Shown: positions 36,306-46,159, numbered from the stretch's first letter. The stretch is 64,000 nucleotides of DNA from Flavobacteriales bacterium (GCA_025210805.1 JAOAQX010000003.1:62001-126000), one strand, 5' to 3'. Made by a program: numbers and translations. Notes: a model not told the origin generated them from the letters alone.

Positions 36306-37178
36306 TTTCTTCTTGGTGAGCGGAAACAGTTCTTGCCCTATAAAATCTTTTGGCATTTCTTCATCTTTATGAAAACCCAAAGGGATATCTCTTCCATCGT
36401 GAGGAATGTAGGCTGTTTTAAAAATATAATCCCAAATACTCAAAGAAATTCCGAAATTCATTCCAAAACGATGATTCTTAGGGAGTTTTTTTGAGTGGTG
36501 CCAAATATGCATTTTGTTATTATTAAAAATATATTTCAAAGGTCCTAAATCGTATTCAAAATTGGAATGATTCAAATGCCCAATTAACAAAGCAAAATAA
36601 TGCACCAAAAATACCTGAGAAACCTCGAAACCGCCTATCAATACTAACAATAAATACACTATTGGCTTATAGGCAAATGTCTCAAACCAATGATAACGCA
36701 AGTGTGCAGCAAAGCCCATTTCTTTTACAGAATGATGCACTTTATGAAAATTCCAAAGAAAAGGAACTTTATGTAAAGTAACATGAACACCCCATTGCAC
36801 AAAGTCTGATAAAAGAAAAAAGACTAACAAACCAACTGCCACAGGAAATTCTGAAATATTGAATAATTGCAAATTCTGCTCTGAGATATTTAAATAGGCT
36901 AAAAGACTTTGAAAACCAAAATGCACCATATCTGAAAGTGCAATAAAAAGAATCAGGTTAAAAATGAAAAAATTAAAAAACATATAAAAGAGATCCAAAA
37001 AGAAATCTTTTCTAATAATTTTTTGGTGCTTTCTCCAAGGATGAATGATCTCTAAACCCCAAACTGCAAGTGAAAAAAGTATTAAAGCATAGAAATAATT
37101 TTCTAATCCAGGGCTGGTAATTTCCTTAATCAGATATTGGTAATAATTACTGTAAGCTTTTGATATAATTTCTAGCAT
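36297..37178 (-). CDS. Sterol desaturase / fatty acid hydroxylase family membrane protein
   Basis: The 293-residue integral membrane protein has several spans and the histidine boxes of this di-iron superfamily: HVTLH near residue 132, HKVHHS near 145, and HIWHHSK near 224. HSNFEYDLGPLKYIF is also typical. It presumably hydroxylates or desaturates a lipid, but the substrate cannot be told. It stands alone on its strand, diverges from anmK, and its stop codon lies inside the end of radA. Confidence 0.88.
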   Translation of the reverse strand: MLEIISKAYSNYYQYLIKEITSPGLENYFYALILFSLAVWGLEIIHPWRKHQKIIRKDFFLDLFYMFFNFFIFNLILFIALSDMVHFGFQSLLAYLNISEQNLQLFNISEFPVAVGLLVFFLLSDFVQWGVHVTLHKVPFLWNFHKVHHSVKEMGFAAHLRYHWFETFAYKPIVYLLLVLIGGFEVSQVFLVHYFALLIGHLNHSNFEYDLGPLKYIFNNNKMHIWHHSKKLPKNHRFGMNFGISLSIWDYIFKTAYIPHDGRDIPLGFHKDEEMPKDFIGQELFPLTKKKLK

Positions 37179-37295
37179 AGAGTCTCAATTTTAATAATAG
37201 TCTTTTCCCTTAAAGAACCTTACAATTATGAAAGCAAAAATAGGACAAACTGTTTATTAATATTGTATTTGGTATATTTATAAAAAATTGTTTGA

Positions 37296-38354
37296 ATGCC
37301 TCAACACATACTCGGAATCATGTCTGGAACCTCTTGTGATGGTTTAGACTTCTGCTTATCTTCTTTTTCAAAGAATAATAACAAGTGGGAATATCAAATT
37401 CATCAAACTGCTTTTTATCCCTATTCTCAGGAATGGAAAAATAAGCTTTTAGGAGCCTATTTTCTCTCGGGTAAAGAACTCATAGAACTTGAAATTTCCT
37501 TTACTAAACTACAATATCACTATATTTTAGAGTTTGAAAAAGAATTCCCAAATCTCCAAATTGATGCTATTGCAACGCATGGTCATACCGTGTACCACAA
37601 CCCCAATGAGGGTTATACACTTCAAATTACCAAAGGTGATTTACTCTCACAGTTAACTAAAAATCCTGTGGTTTGTAATTTCAGACAACAAGATGTTATA
37701 TTGGGCGGTCAAGGAGCGCCACTTGTTCCCATTGGCGACCAATTACTTTTCTCAAAATATGAAGCCTGTATCAACTTAGGAGGATTTGCCAATATTTCCT
37801 TAGAACGACAAAAAGAACGAATTGCTTGGGATCTCTGCCCGTTCAATCATTTGCTAAATAGAGAAGTTTCAAAAATGGGATTGGAGTATGATAATGGTGG
37901 ACAAATTGCACAATCTGGAAAGCTCAACGAAGCCCTTTTAGATAAACTAAATTGTGTTTCCTACTACTCCAAAAAAACTCCTAAATCACTTTCTATTGAA
38001 AATCTCGAAAGTCATTTTTGGGCTATTTTAGACAACTTTAATCAGCTAAGCACCCAAGATAAACTCCATACCCTTTGCGTGCATTTCACAGAACAGATAA
38101 GTAAAGAAATTGATCATAAAAAAAATGTGCTAATCACAGGAGGAGGAACTTATAATCAATTTTTTATCAATAAACTTCGAGAGCAAACATCATGTGAAAT
38201 AATGATTCCAAACAAGGAACTCATCGACTTTAAGGAGGCATTAATATTTGCCTTTTTAGGTTTTTTAAGATTTAAGAACCAAATCAATATCTTATCTTCG
38301 GTCACTGGTTCTTTGAGAGATCATTCTTCTGGAACTATTTTTTATCCTATTTGA
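37296..38354 (+). CDS. anmK: Anhydro-N-acetylmuramic acid kinase
   Basis: AnmK phosphorylates 1,6-anhydro-MurNAc during recycling of cell wall fragments. The 352 residues begin with the family signature LGIMSGTSCDGLDF, followed by ATHGHTVYHNP near residue 90, NLGGFANIS near 164, LCPFNHLLNR near 182, and ITGGGTYNQFF near 281. Length is close to the family's. An ABC transporter follows after 10 bases and may share the transcript. Confidence 0.93.
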   Translation: MPQHILGIMSGTSCDGLDFCLSSFSKNNNKWEYQIHQTAFYPYSQEWKNKLLGAYFLSGKELIELEISFTKLQYHYILEFEKEFPNLQIDAIATHGHTVYHNPNEGYTLQITKGDLLSQLTKNPVVCNFRQQDVILGGQGAPLVPIGDQLLFSKYEACINLGGFANISLERQKERIAWDLCPFNHLLNREVSKMGLEYDNGGQIAQSGKLNEALLDKLNCVSYYSKKTPKSLSIENLESHFWAILDNFNQLSTQDKLHTLCVHFTEQISKEIDHKKNVLITGGGTYNQFFINKLREQTSCEIMIPNKELIDFKEALIFAFLGFLRFKNQINILSSVTGSLRDHSSGTIFYPI

Positions 38355-38364
38355 TTATAAAAAA

Positions 38365-39261
38365 ATGTTAGAAATAAAAAACATTACTAAAAATTATGAA
38401 GCGTTTACGGCTTTAAATAATTTCTCCATTTCTGTTCCCAAAGGGAGTATTTATGGAATTCTAGGACCCAATGGAGCTGGAAAAACCACTTTCCTGCGTG
38501 TACTCAATCAAATTATCCCTGCCACAAAAGGCGAAATTTATTGGAATGATCGGCTGATTTCTAGAGAAGATCTTTCAAAAATTGGTTATTTACCCGAAGA
38601 GAGAGGCCTCTATAGAGAAATGAAGGTTGAGGATCAATTATTATATCTTGCTCAGTTAAGAGGTTTGGATGTTAAGACTGCAAAAGCCAATATGAATGAT
38701 TGGTTCAAAAGACTTAAAATAGAAGGCTGGAATGGTAAAAAACTCAGGGAATTATCAAAAGGAATGGCTCAAAAAATTCAATTTGTTGCCACCGTTATTC
38801 ACGAACCTGAAATACTCATTTTAGATGAGCCTTTTTCTGGTTTCGATCCTGTAAATGCGAATCTGATAAGAGACGAAATTATTCGTTTGAACGAGGAAGG
38901 AGTAACCATTTTATTTTCCACTCACCGCATGGAATCTGTGGAAGATTTATGCTCCCATATTTGTCTCATTCATCAATCCAACAAAATATTAGATGGTAAA
39001 AAGACCGAGATAAAAAATCAGTTCCGAAATGCGATTTATTTACTAGAGGTCAATCATCAAGAAGCACTTTCTTTTGAGGAAAATATTCATGTTCTTGAGC
39101 AGAAACAAGAAGGTATTTTTTGGCAATACAAATTGGATTTATCTAAAATAGAAAACCCATTGCAAATTGTGAAAAACCTTCCAGAAACTGTAGATTTTCT
39201 AGCTTTTAAGGAACATATTCCTAGTATGAATGAAATATTTATCAACGCTGTAGCAGAATAG
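38365..39261 (+). CDS. ABC transporter ATP-binding protein (Nat/drug-export type)
   Basis: The 298-residue ATPase has Walker A GPNGAGKTTF near residue 36, a signature LSKGMAQKIQF near 130 in place of LSGGQ, Walker B LILDEPFSG near 151, and the switch histidine in STHRMESVEDL. The variant signature is usual for the NatA/CcmA-like exporter group. It is followed four bases later by its permease. Substrate unknown. Confidence 0.92.
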   Translation: MLEIKNITKNYEAFTALNNFSISVPKGSIYGILGPNGAGKTTFLRVLNQIIPATKGEIYWNDRLISREDLSKIGYLPEERGLYREMKVEDQLLYLAQLRGLDVKTAKANMNDWFKRLKIEGWNGKKLRELSKGMAQKIQFVATVIHEPEILILDEPFSGFDPVNANLIRDEIIRLNEEGVTILFSTHRMESVEDLCSHICLIHQSNKILDGKKTEIKNQFRNAIYLLEVNHQEALSFEENIHVLEQKQEGIFWQYKLDLSKIENPLQIVKNLPETVDFLAFKEHIPSMNEIFINAVAE

Positions 39262-39265
39262 TATC

Positions 39266-40594
39266 ATGAAAAAACTCAAAATAGTTATCCTTAGAGAATA
39301 CTTTAATAAGGTAAAGAAAAAATCTTTTTTGATTCTCACTTTTTTGGCTCCAGTCATCATGGTCGCTTTGTTTTCAATAGTGGGAGTACTTATTGTTGCA
39401 AATCAAGCCGATCAATCTGTTCTTTATGTATTGGATGAAACCAATTATCTGTCAGAAAAAGACCTTAAAGACAATAAGCAAGTTGATTTTCAGCTGATTA
39501 AATCATTAAAAGATCAACCTAAAGATTTCGTTGCCAGCAAAAAAGATGCTTATGGATTATTAGTCATTCCTTCGCTTAAAAGAGAGAATATTCAAGATTT
39601 AGGAAAAAGTGTCAAACTCTACTCCAACGCGACTCCCAATACTTCCATCATTTCATATATAGAAAGAACCATTGAAAAACGTTTTAGAAAAGTAAAAATG
39701 GATTATTATGAAATAGAGCAAGAAGTACTTGACAAAATAGATGTAAATGTAGATATCAGCTATATTAGTTATAGTGCCGATCACAAGGAAGAAGTAGAAC
39801 GAGACGAAACCTACACTTATATTCGGTTTATCATTGGAATGATTGTAGCAATGGGAATTTACATGTTCATTTTTGTTCATGGAGCTTCTATTATGCGTTC
39901 TGTTTTGGAAGAAAAAACGACTCGAGTAATAGAAGTCATTATTTCATCTGTAAAACCTTTTCAGTTAATGATCGGGAAAATTATTGCAGCAGGTTTAGTT
40001 GCCATTACCCAGTTTGGTATTTGGGGAATTCTAGCAGGAATTAGTAGTCTTATTTTCTCTGCCTTTATCCCACAGCCCGACCAAGTTGCCAGCAATGAAG
40101 CCGAAGAGATTATGGAAGAAGTGATGAATTCTGGGGTGATGGAAAATATCATCATGAATTTTGAAGGATTAGAAATTGGTAAGATTATTTTTGGTGCTTT
40201 TTTCCTTTTTATCTTAGGGTATTTACTCTATTCGTCCATTTTTGCAGCAATAGGTGCAGCATCTGATACAGAAACAGATACACAGCAATTTATGCTTCCC
40301 GTAACCATTCCATTGGTGCTTGCCATATATGTAGGAATTTCTCTTCAAGATAATCCCGATGGACCTGTAGGAATGTTTATGTCTATGTTTCCACTTACTT
40401 CACCTATTGTAATGGCTATTCGTCTCCCTTTTGGTGTTCCATGGTGGGAGCTACTTACAGCCATTATATTATTGCTACTCTCTTTTATGCTCATGGTTAA
40501 AATTTCCTCCAAAATATATCAACATGGTTTGCTCAATTTTGGTAAAAAAGCAAGCTATAAAGATCTTTGGAAATGGATTCGAATGAAGGATTAA
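39266..40594 (+). CDS. ABC-2 type permease (NatB-like)
   Basis: The 442-residue membrane protein has an N-terminal span (about 19-44), a long extracytoplasmic domain, and then a group of five to six spans from about residue 180. This is the ABC2_membrane_3/NatB layout. GASIMRSVLEEKTTRVIEVI near 208 is a typical cytoplasmic motif of these permeases. It works with the ATPase just upstream. Sodium or drug efflux are family roles, not shown here. Confidence 0.88.
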   Translation: MKKLKIVILREYFNKVKKKSFLILTFLAPVIMVALFSIVGVLIVANQADQSVLYVLDETNYLSEKDLKDNKQVDFQLIKSLKDQPKDFVASKKDAYGLLVIPSLKRENIQDLGKSVKLYSNATPNTSIISYIERTIEKRFRKVKMDYYEIEQEVLDKIDVNVDISYISYSADHKEEVERDETYTYIRFIIGMIVAMGIYMFIFVHGASIMRSVLEEKTTRVIEVIISSVKPFQLMIGKIIAAGLVAITQFGIWGILAGISSLIFSAFIPQPDQVASNEAEEIMEEVMNSGVMENIIMNFEGLEIGKIIFGAFFLFILGYLLYSSIFAAIGAASDTETDTQQFMLPVTIPLVLAIYVGISLQDNPDGPVGMFMSMFPLTSPIVMAIRLPFGVPWWELLTAIILLLLSFMLMVKISSKIYQHGLLNFGKKASYKDLWKWIRMKD

Positions 40595-40678
40595 AAGACT
40601 TTTAAAAAATCCACCCTGAAATACAATTCAAAAAAAGAAGAGAGTGTATCTTTACCCAGAATTTCAAAAATAGCTAAA

Positions 40679-41968
40679 ATGACGAAGAGTGAATCTTTTT
40701 TTCAACGTGCTCAAATGTTTATTCCTGGTGGAGTAAACTCTCCTGTACGTGCCTTCAAATCAGTAGGCGGAACACCTGTTTTTTTCAAAAAAGCTCACGG
40801 ATCTATCTTAGTAGATGTAGATGACAAAGAGTATATCGATTATATTGGTTCTTGGGGACCTATGATTCTTGGACATGCACACCCTGGTGTTACACAAGCT
40901 TTGAAAAACGCCACGGAAAATTCCACCTCTTTTGGAGCTCCTACGGAGATTGAAACAGATTTAGCAGAATTGATTTGCAAGATGATGCCGGCTGTAGATA
41001 AAGTAAGAATGGTGAACTCTGGAACAGAAGCTTGCATGAGTGCCATTCGTTTAGCTAGAGCCTATACAAATAGAGAAAAATTTATCAAGTTTGAAGGTTG
41101 CTATCACGGTCATGCCGATGCTTTTTTGATTAAAGCAGGATCAGGAGCCATCACACTTGGAGTTCCAAACTCTCCTGGAGTTACAAAAGGAACAGCAAAA
41201 GACACTTTATTAGCAAGGTATAATGACCTTGAAAGTGTCAAACAAGTATTTACAGATAACCCCGGAGAAATTGCCGCTATCATAATAGAACCCGTGGCAG
41301 GAAATATGGGGTGTATTCCCCCTCATGAAGGTTTTCTTGAAGGATTAAGAACAATCTGTGATCAAGAAGGCGCTCTTCTTATTTTTGATGAAGTAATGAC
41401 AGGTTTCCGTCTTTCAGCAGGAGGTGCTCATCATAAATTTGAAATCAAACCAGACCTTATTACCATGGGTAAAGTAATTGGTGGAGGAATGCCAGTAGGA
41501 GCTTTTGGTGGTAGAAAAGAGGTTATGGCAATGATTGCTCCAGAAGGTCCCGTGTATCAAGCTGGAACACTCTCTGGTAATCCCATGGCAATGACAGCAG
41601 GATTAACGCTCCTAAAAGAACTTTATGAAAACCCAAAAATTTTCAAAGAAATAGATGAAAAAGCCGAATTTCTTCATCATTTATTAGAAAAGGTATTTAA
41701 TAAACATCAACTTCAATACGTAATCAACCGAAATGGATCCATGATTAGTTTTCATTTTGGAGTAAACAAGGTTGCCAATTTTGATGATGCCTGTGCTGCC
41801 GATGCCGATCTTTTCAAAAAAGTATTTCATGGAGTTCTAAAAAGAGGAATTTACTTAGCTCCTTCAGCATTTGAAACATTATTTATTGCCCATACACATA
41901 CTTCAGAACTTCTTGAACAAACGGCTCAAGCTATTGATGAAGCCTTGACAGAAATACTTGTAAAATAA
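40679..41968 (+). CDS. hemL: Glutamate-1-semialdehyde 2,1-aminomutase
   Basis: HemL makes 5-aminolevulinate, the first committed haem precursor. The 429-residue PLP enzyme begins with [20 protein letters not shown], has [16 protein letters not shown] near residue 121, the aspartate motif [11 protein letters not shown], and the PLP lysine in [18 protein letters not shown] near 264. Its TAA shares a base with the ATG of the next gene, so translation is probably coupled. TATCTTTA (40647-40654) is a possible -7 box. Confidence 0.96.
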   Translation: MTKSESFFQRAQMFIPGGVNSPVRAFKSVGGTPVFFKKAHGSILVDVDDKEYIDYIGSWGPMILGHAHPGVTQALKNATENSTSFGAPTEIETDLAELICKMMPAVDKVRMVNSGTEACMSAIRLARAYTNREKFIKFEGCYHGHADAFLIKAGSGAITLGVPNSPGVTKGTAKDTLLARYNDLESVKQVFTDNPGEIAAIIIEPVAGNMGCIPPHEGFLEGLRTICDQEGALLIFDEVMTGFRLSAGGAHHKFEIKPDLITMGKVIGGGMPVGAFGGRKEVMAMIAPEGPVYQAGTLSGNPMAMTAGLTLLKELYENPKIFKEIDEKAEFLHHLLEKVFNKHQLQYVINRNGSMISFHFGVNKVANFDDACAADADLFKKVFHGVLKRGIYLAPSAFETLFIAHTHTSELLEQTAQAIDEALTEILVK

Positions 41969-42453
41969 TGTCGGAAATTATTTTTAAAAATATCCTGAAG
42001 GAATTTGAAACCTTTCTTCAATCTCAAAAACCTTCAAGTACGCAAGCCATGAAAAAAGCTTGTGAACTGATTGATCAAAACCTCGATTACTACAATTGGA
42101 CAGGTTTTTATATGGTTTCCCAAACAGAAGAAAGAATGCTGGAACTGGGACCCTATGTAGGAAGCAAAACCGAACATACTAAAATCCCTTTCGGGAAAGG
42201 TATTTGTGGACAGACTGCCGAGTCTCAAGATACATTTATTATTGACGATGTAAACCAAGAGGATAATTATATCGCTTGTAATATCGATGTCAAATCGGAG
42301 ATTGTAGTCCCTATGTTTCTAGAAGAAGACATGATTGGACAAATAGATATAGACTCCAATAAACCAGCTGCTTTTGGAAAAACAGATGAAATTTTCCTAA
42401 GTCAAATATGTTTATTAATTTCACAAGTCATTAAAAACGAAAAAAATGTTTAA
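41968..42453 (+). CDS. GAF-domain protein, free methionine-(R)-sulfoxide reductase type
   Basis: The 161-residue GAF protein matches the fRMsr group, which reduces free methionine-R-sulfoxide. IPFGKGICGQTAESQDTFI (about 72-90) carries one family cysteine, and NYIACNIDVKSEIVVPMF the catalytic one near residue 102. The third cysteine, usual just before IPFG, is replaced (KTEHTKIPFG), so only two of the three family cysteines remain. It overlaps hemL by one base and the lipoprotein gene by eight. Confidence 0.82.
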   Translation: MSEIIFKNILKEFETFLQSQKPSSTQAMKKACELIDQNLDYYNWTGFYMVSQTEERMLELGPYVGSKTEHTKIPFGKGICGQTAESQDTFIIDDVNQEDNYIACNIDVKSEIVVPMFLEEDMIGQIDIDSNKPAAFGKTDEIFLSQICLLISQVIKNEKNV

Positions 42454-42904
42454 AGCGATCACAAAAATCAGTTTATTGATTACCACTTTATTGGTGTTTA
42501 CTTCTTGTAATCTACTGAAGCCTGAAAAAATATCTTCTTTAGTAACTAAGACTTCTTATCATTACTACACAGACGTAAAAACACATGATAGAGGAATTAA
42601 ATTTTATATTGTATTTACAGGGGAAAAATTGGAAAAAGTAAAACCAATAAGCTTTAAAATAGGAGAACACACCCTAGAAGCCATCCCAGATTTATACGAA
42701 CCAACGGATAGAGACTTACCTTCGATACTTACTTGTACGGCTTTATTTAAAGAAAAAATTGACAAAGTGGGAGACTATGTTTCATTACCCAATTCTCTCT
42801 ATGGAAAAGAACCCTTTAAAAATGCCATTTTCACGTACCGTGTTGGAGCAAAAGAATATGAATTACCGATCAAAGAATTTGTCTTAAATCATAAACTCAA
42901 CTAG
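42446..42904 (+). CDS. Hypothetical lipoprotein
   Basis: The 152-residue protein has a lipoprotein signal, MFKAITKISLLITTLLVFTSC, with the acceptor cysteine at 21 (lipobox FTSC). The mature part is beta-rich. I do not recognise a domain. It overlaps the GAF gene by eight bases and precedes the TetR gene by four, so it is in the hemL operon. Confidence 0.75.
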   Translation: MFKAITKISLLITTLLVFTSCNLLKPEKISSLVTKTSYHYYTDVKTHDRGIKFYIVFTGEKLEKVKPISFKIGEHTLEAIPDLYEPTDRDLPSILTCTALFKEKIDKVGDYVSLPNSLYGKEPFKNAIFTYRVGAKEYELPIKEFVLNHKLN

Positions 42905-42908
42905 ACAA

Positions 42909-43445
42909 ATGACCAAGAAAGAAATTCTTATTCAACAAGCCGAAGAGCTCCTATTGCAAAAGGGATATCAGCAAACAGGAATCAATGAGCTTTTGAGTAT
43001 CACAAAACTCTCAAAAGGAACCTTATATTATTATTTCCCTAAAGGAAAAGAAGAGATTTTTGGTTTAGCACTTCAAAACCTTATCGATCAAGAACTGAGG
43101 ATTATTTCTAATATTTGTACAGGGAAAGTGATCGTTGCACTCAAGAGACTTATCAAAAGATATTCACAAGAGCAAAATCAAGAGAATTACCCATTTGTAT
43201 TTTCTCATATTTACAATGACTTACGAAATGAAACTTCGGTCACATTACAAGAGAAAATAAAAGAGTTTCAAACAGCATTCTTAACGATTTTGGCGGTATT
43301 TTTGCGAGAGAAAAAAGTCTCGAATCCAAAAAGGAAAGCAAGACAATTTTATATGCTCATGATTGGTTTTATCCAGATGAATGACATCTTGGATGATAAA
43401 AAGCATGAAACAGCCTTAGAAGAACTGATTGAGCGAATTTATTAA
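42909..43445 (+). CDS. TetR-family transcriptional regulator
   Basis: The 178 residues open with a TetR N-terminal helix-turn-helix: AEELLLQKGYQQTGINELL, then KLSKGTLYYYFPKGKEEIF near residue 34. The C-terminal ligand-binding part is helical and unassigned. It lies inside the hemL-flavodoxin run and may control it or the neighbouring genes; no operator was recognised. Confidence 0.9.
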   Translation: MTKKEILIQQAEELLLQKGYQQTGINELLSITKLSKGTLYYYFPKGKEEIFGLALQNLIDQELRIISNICTGKVIVALKRLIKRYSQEQNQENYPFVFSHIYNDLRNETSVTLQEKIKEFQTAFLTILAVFLREKKVSNPKRKARQFYMLMIGFIQMNDILDDKKHETALEELIERIY

Positions 43446-43465
43446 GACAAAAACACAACACAAAG

Positions 43466-43981
43466 ATGAAAAAAATAGGACTTTTTTACGGATCTGATAC
43501 GGGAAATACAGAAGAAGTAGCTGAAAAAATACAAGAAATGCTCGGTGAAGATCTTGTGGATACTCATGATATGTATGATGCCGAAATTGAACAATTTGAT
43601 CAATACGATCAACTCATTTTAGGACTTTCTACTTGGCATGATGGACAGTTGCAAAGTGACTGGGAAAGCTTTTTTGAAGATTTCAAAAAGGTAGATTTCA
43701 CAGGAAAAACAATTGCTTTATATGGTCTTGGAGATCAATATGTATATGCAGAATATTTTATTGATGGCGTAGGTATGGTTGCTGAAGTTGTCCTTGAAAA
43801 TGGTGGAACTATTGTAGGAAAATGGTCCACTGATGGATACGACCACACAGAATCTAAGGCAGAAATGAAAGAAGGAACTTTCATTGGTTTAGCACTAGAT
43901 CAAGATAATCAGCCCGATCAAACAGACGAACGCCTTGAGGAATGGCTAGAGCAAATCAAAAAAGAATTCCCTATCGCCTAA
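43466..43981 (+). CDS. fldA: Flavodoxin, long-chain type
   Basis: Flavodoxin is an FMN-binding electron carrier that can replace ferredoxin. The 171 residues begin with the phosphate loop GLFYGSDTGNTEEVAEKI and include LGLSTWHDGQLQSDW near 53 and YGLGDQYVYAEYFIDGVG near 92, the aromatic loops around the flavin. The insertion after the second loop makes it the long-chain form. It is the last gene of the hemL run and has a terminator. Confidence 0.94.
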   Translation: MKKIGLFYGSDTGNTEEVAEKIQEMLGEDLVDTHDMYDAEIEQFDQYDQLILGLSTWHDGQLQSDWESFFEDFKKVDFTGKTIALYGLGDQYVYAEYFIDGVGMVAEVVLENGGTIVGKWSTDGYDHTESKAEMKEGTFIGLALDQDNQPDQTDERLEEWLEQIKKEFPIA

Positions 43982-44028
43982 AAGCTCTTAATTCATATGT
44001 TAGGTGATAAGTTTAACCTTATACAGAA

Positions 44029-44060
44029 AAATGGGATCTTTAATAAAGTTCCCATTTTTT
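44029..44060 (+). terminator. Terminator after the flavodoxin gene
   Basis: AAATGGGA and TCCCATTT, extended by CTTT/AAAG on the inner side, form a stem around AA and are followed by a long T-run. Confidence 0.85.
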
Positions 44061-44145
44061 TTTGTTGGGACAGGTCTTGTAACCGTTTGTTCCCTTTCTT
44101 CCTATTTTTATCATTGATTAAACACATACTAGGTTTAGCTAAACT

Positions 44146-44541
44146 CTACCTGCTTGCTGAATTCACCCATATTTTATTGCTTAAAATTACCCTATGAGTT
44201 GATAGTTTACATCCACAAATCTTCACATCATTATAATAATAATCATACTCTAAAACAGATGAAGTATTAATCAAGCTATCTTCACTTATCAAATAAAAAA
44301 TTGTATCTCCAATATTAATGTCACGAAAAACCCTGCTTGATTTATTGATTAAGAATGTTGTATCTGAAGCTGTGTTATTTGAATAGTATTCGAAACCCTG
44401 AGTATTATAAATACTACCAACTATAAATTCACCAATACTTTTCACCCCCTGAGAAGAAGAAGAAGGTATGGTTCTACAACTGAATGAAAGGCTAATCAAA
44501 GAAATAATCAAACATATCTTTTTAATCCCGAATTTGCTCAT
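44146..44541 (-). CDS. Hypothetical lipoprotein
   Basis: The 131-residue product has a lipoprotein signal, IKKICLIISLISLSFSC, with lipobox SFSC and acceptor cysteine near 22. The mature part is serine- and tyrosine-rich (EYDYYYNDVKICGC near 97) and matches no family I know. It stands alone on the minus strand. It could be a recent or strain-specific gene. Confidence 0.65.
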   Translation of the reverse strand: MSKFGIKKICLIISLISLSFSCRTIPSSSSQGVKSIGEFIVGSIYNTQGFEYYSNNTASDTTFLINKSSRVFRDINIGDTIFYLISEDSLINTSSVLEYDYYYNDVKICGCKLSTHRVILSNKIWVNSASR

Positions 44542-44856
44542 ATTATTTTGTTTTCTTTGATTTTCTATCTCTAATCTCCCGAAAGGTCGAAATGAGTTTT
44601 GACAGACTGATAATCAACCAAATTTACATGAATTATAGAAAAATCAACTAATGTATAATTCTGAATAGGGTTTTGTAATTGTTTATGGAATTTTCTCCTC
44701 ATTTTTTAGAAAATTTTACTTGAGGTTTGGTATTTTTTCATCATAAATCTCAAAAAAATCCATCAAGAAGCATAAATCATCCATTCTTTGACTGTTGATT
44801 CATTGTCATCTTTGTAGTGTCAATATTGACATAGAATTTTAAACACCAAATAAGAG
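44542..44856. other. 315-base intergenic region with YHS-gene control
   Basis: This AT-rich gap separates two divergent genes. Its right end holds the promoter and palindrome at 44787-44831. I see no gene or RNA in the remainder. Confidence 0.6.
44787..44831 (+). promoter_or_regulatory. Promoter and palindromic operator candidate for the YHS gene
   Basis: TTTG (44787-44790) and, 16 bases later, CATCTTTG (44807-44814) form a plausible -33/-7 pair. The perfect 14-bp palindrome TGTCAATATTGACA (44818-44831) covers the expected start site, 25 bases before the ATG. It looks like an operator for a dimeric repressor. Confidence 0.5.
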
Positions 44857-45306
44857 ATGAAAAAACTTAAATCGATTATGTTACTTGCTGCATTCACAAT
44901 GATGGCCTATGCACAAGCTCAAATAGCTCCAATAGATAAAAATGGTTTGGCTATTGGCGGATACGATCTTGTTTCCTATTTTTCTGGGACTGCTAAAAAA
45001 GGTTTTGAAGCTTACTCTACTAAATTTAATAAGGCTACTTACCAGTTTTCTTCTAAAGAAAACCTCGAAACTTTTAAAAAGAATCCAGAAAAATTCCTAC
45101 CACAATTTGATGGATATTGTGCCTGGGGTGTGGCTGCAAAGGACAGTAAATTTCCTATCAACCCCGAAACTTTTGATATTGTAGATGGAAAGCTATATCT
45201 GTTTTTCAATGGTCCATTTAATGGGAAAATGCTTAACACTCTCTCACCTTGGAATGCTAAAACTACTGAGTTATTAAAGAAAGGACATTCGAACTGGAAA
45301 AAATAA
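44857..45306 (+). CDS. Secreted YHS-domain protein
   Basis: The 149 residues start with a signal peptide (MKKLKSIMLLAAFTMMAYAQAQ). A YHS-type domain follows, with AIGGYDLVSYFSGTAKKG near residue 32 and FDGYCAWGVA near 86. YHS domains are small and often found with metal-handling proteins, but this secreted form has no settled role. The motif's single cysteine lies in GYCAWG. Its promoter carries a clear palindrome, suggesting regulated expression. Confidence 0.85.
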   Translation: MKKLKSIMLLAAFTMMAYAQAQIAPIDKNGLAIGGYDLVSYFSGTAKKGFEAYSTKFNKATYQFSSKENLETFKKNPEKFLPQFDGYCAWGVAAKDSKFPINPETFDIVDGKLYLFFNGPFNGKMLNTLSPWNAKTTELLKKGHSNWKK

Positions 45307-45326
45307 AAATATCCATTTTATTTTTT

Positions 45327-45368
45327 AAAAAGAGTGATGCTATGATTTTGTGTCACTCTTTTATTTTT
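45327..45368. terminator. Bidirectional terminator between the YHS and HEAT genes
   Basis: AAAAAGAGTGA (45327-45337) and TCACTCTTTT (45353-45362) form a 10-bp stem with a 15-base loop, with a T-rich run after it. Confidence 0.75.
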
Positions 45369-45427
45369 TATAATGAGATTGAAGAGTCGTTCAGAATATT
45401 GCTTTTTTCCTATTTCTTATATTCTTA

Positions 45428-46159
45428 TTAATCAAGCTTGTGATAGTTTACAAGAGCAAGCTTCAAAGCTTCTTTAAGAGTATAAGATAAACAATAAGTA
45501 CCTTCTAATTCTTTAAAAAGCAACATACCAGAATTGTCGTATTTCCGTCTAATTAGACCAAGAATTGCCTCAGATCGCACACCATGATTCGTATCTTTTA
45601 CTCCCTTTAATAAAATAGGCAAAACTAAATCTTCATATTCCTCCATCAGTTCCAAAGAGGAAATTGCCCAGTCCCTTACTTTTGCACTTTTATCTGAAGT
45701 AAATTCAATTAAATACTCAATTGAAGATTGAAAATTTTGACCGGAAATAGCATGAATAACAGCAATCTTCATATATTTCTCTTTATACTTTTCAGAAAAA
45801 GAAAATAGAAAAGGAATATCAACTTCTCTTAGATTTTCAGAATTCACACTTATTCCATACAATAGAGAGCTAATTACTTCTTTTTTCTTTTCCTTTTTCA
45901 ACATGGCTAAAAATAAAAAATACACCTCTTTTCTATAAGGTCTAATTTTTCCTTTTCTACTCAACTGGGATAAAATTGTAATAGCAATATCTCTCTCCTT
46001 AAAAGAATTAGATTTTGTTTTCTTAATACAAAATTCATAAAAAGATTTAGACCCATTTCTTCTAGCCTCAGATATCAAAACATCAAGCTTATTCTTTTTA
46101 TAATTTAGTACCATCTTATAAAATAGCTCTTTAAATTGTTTCTTTTTAGAATAAGTCAT
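45428..46159 (-). CDS. HEAT-repeat protein
   Basis: The 243-residue cytoplasmic protein is made of helix pairs. At least two good HEAT-like units are seen: DKSAKVRDWAISSLELME near residue 156 and DTNHGVRSEAILGLIRRK near 188, with weaker ones before. Such repeats bind proteins or nucleic acids; no enzyme motif is present. It is lysine-rich at the start and stands alone on its strand. Confidence 0.75.
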   Translation of the reverse strand: MTYSKKKQFKELFYKMVLNYKKNKLDVLISEARRNGSKSFYEFCIKKTKSNSFKERDIAITILSQLSRKGKIRPYRKEVYFLFLAMLKKEKKKEVISSLLYGISVNSENLREVDIPFLFSFSEKYKEKYMKIAVIHAISGQNFQSSIEYLIEFTSDKSAKVRDWAISSLELMEEYEDLVLPILLKGVKDTNHGVRSEAILGLIRRKYDNSGMLLFKELEGTYCLSYTLKEALKLALVNYHKLD

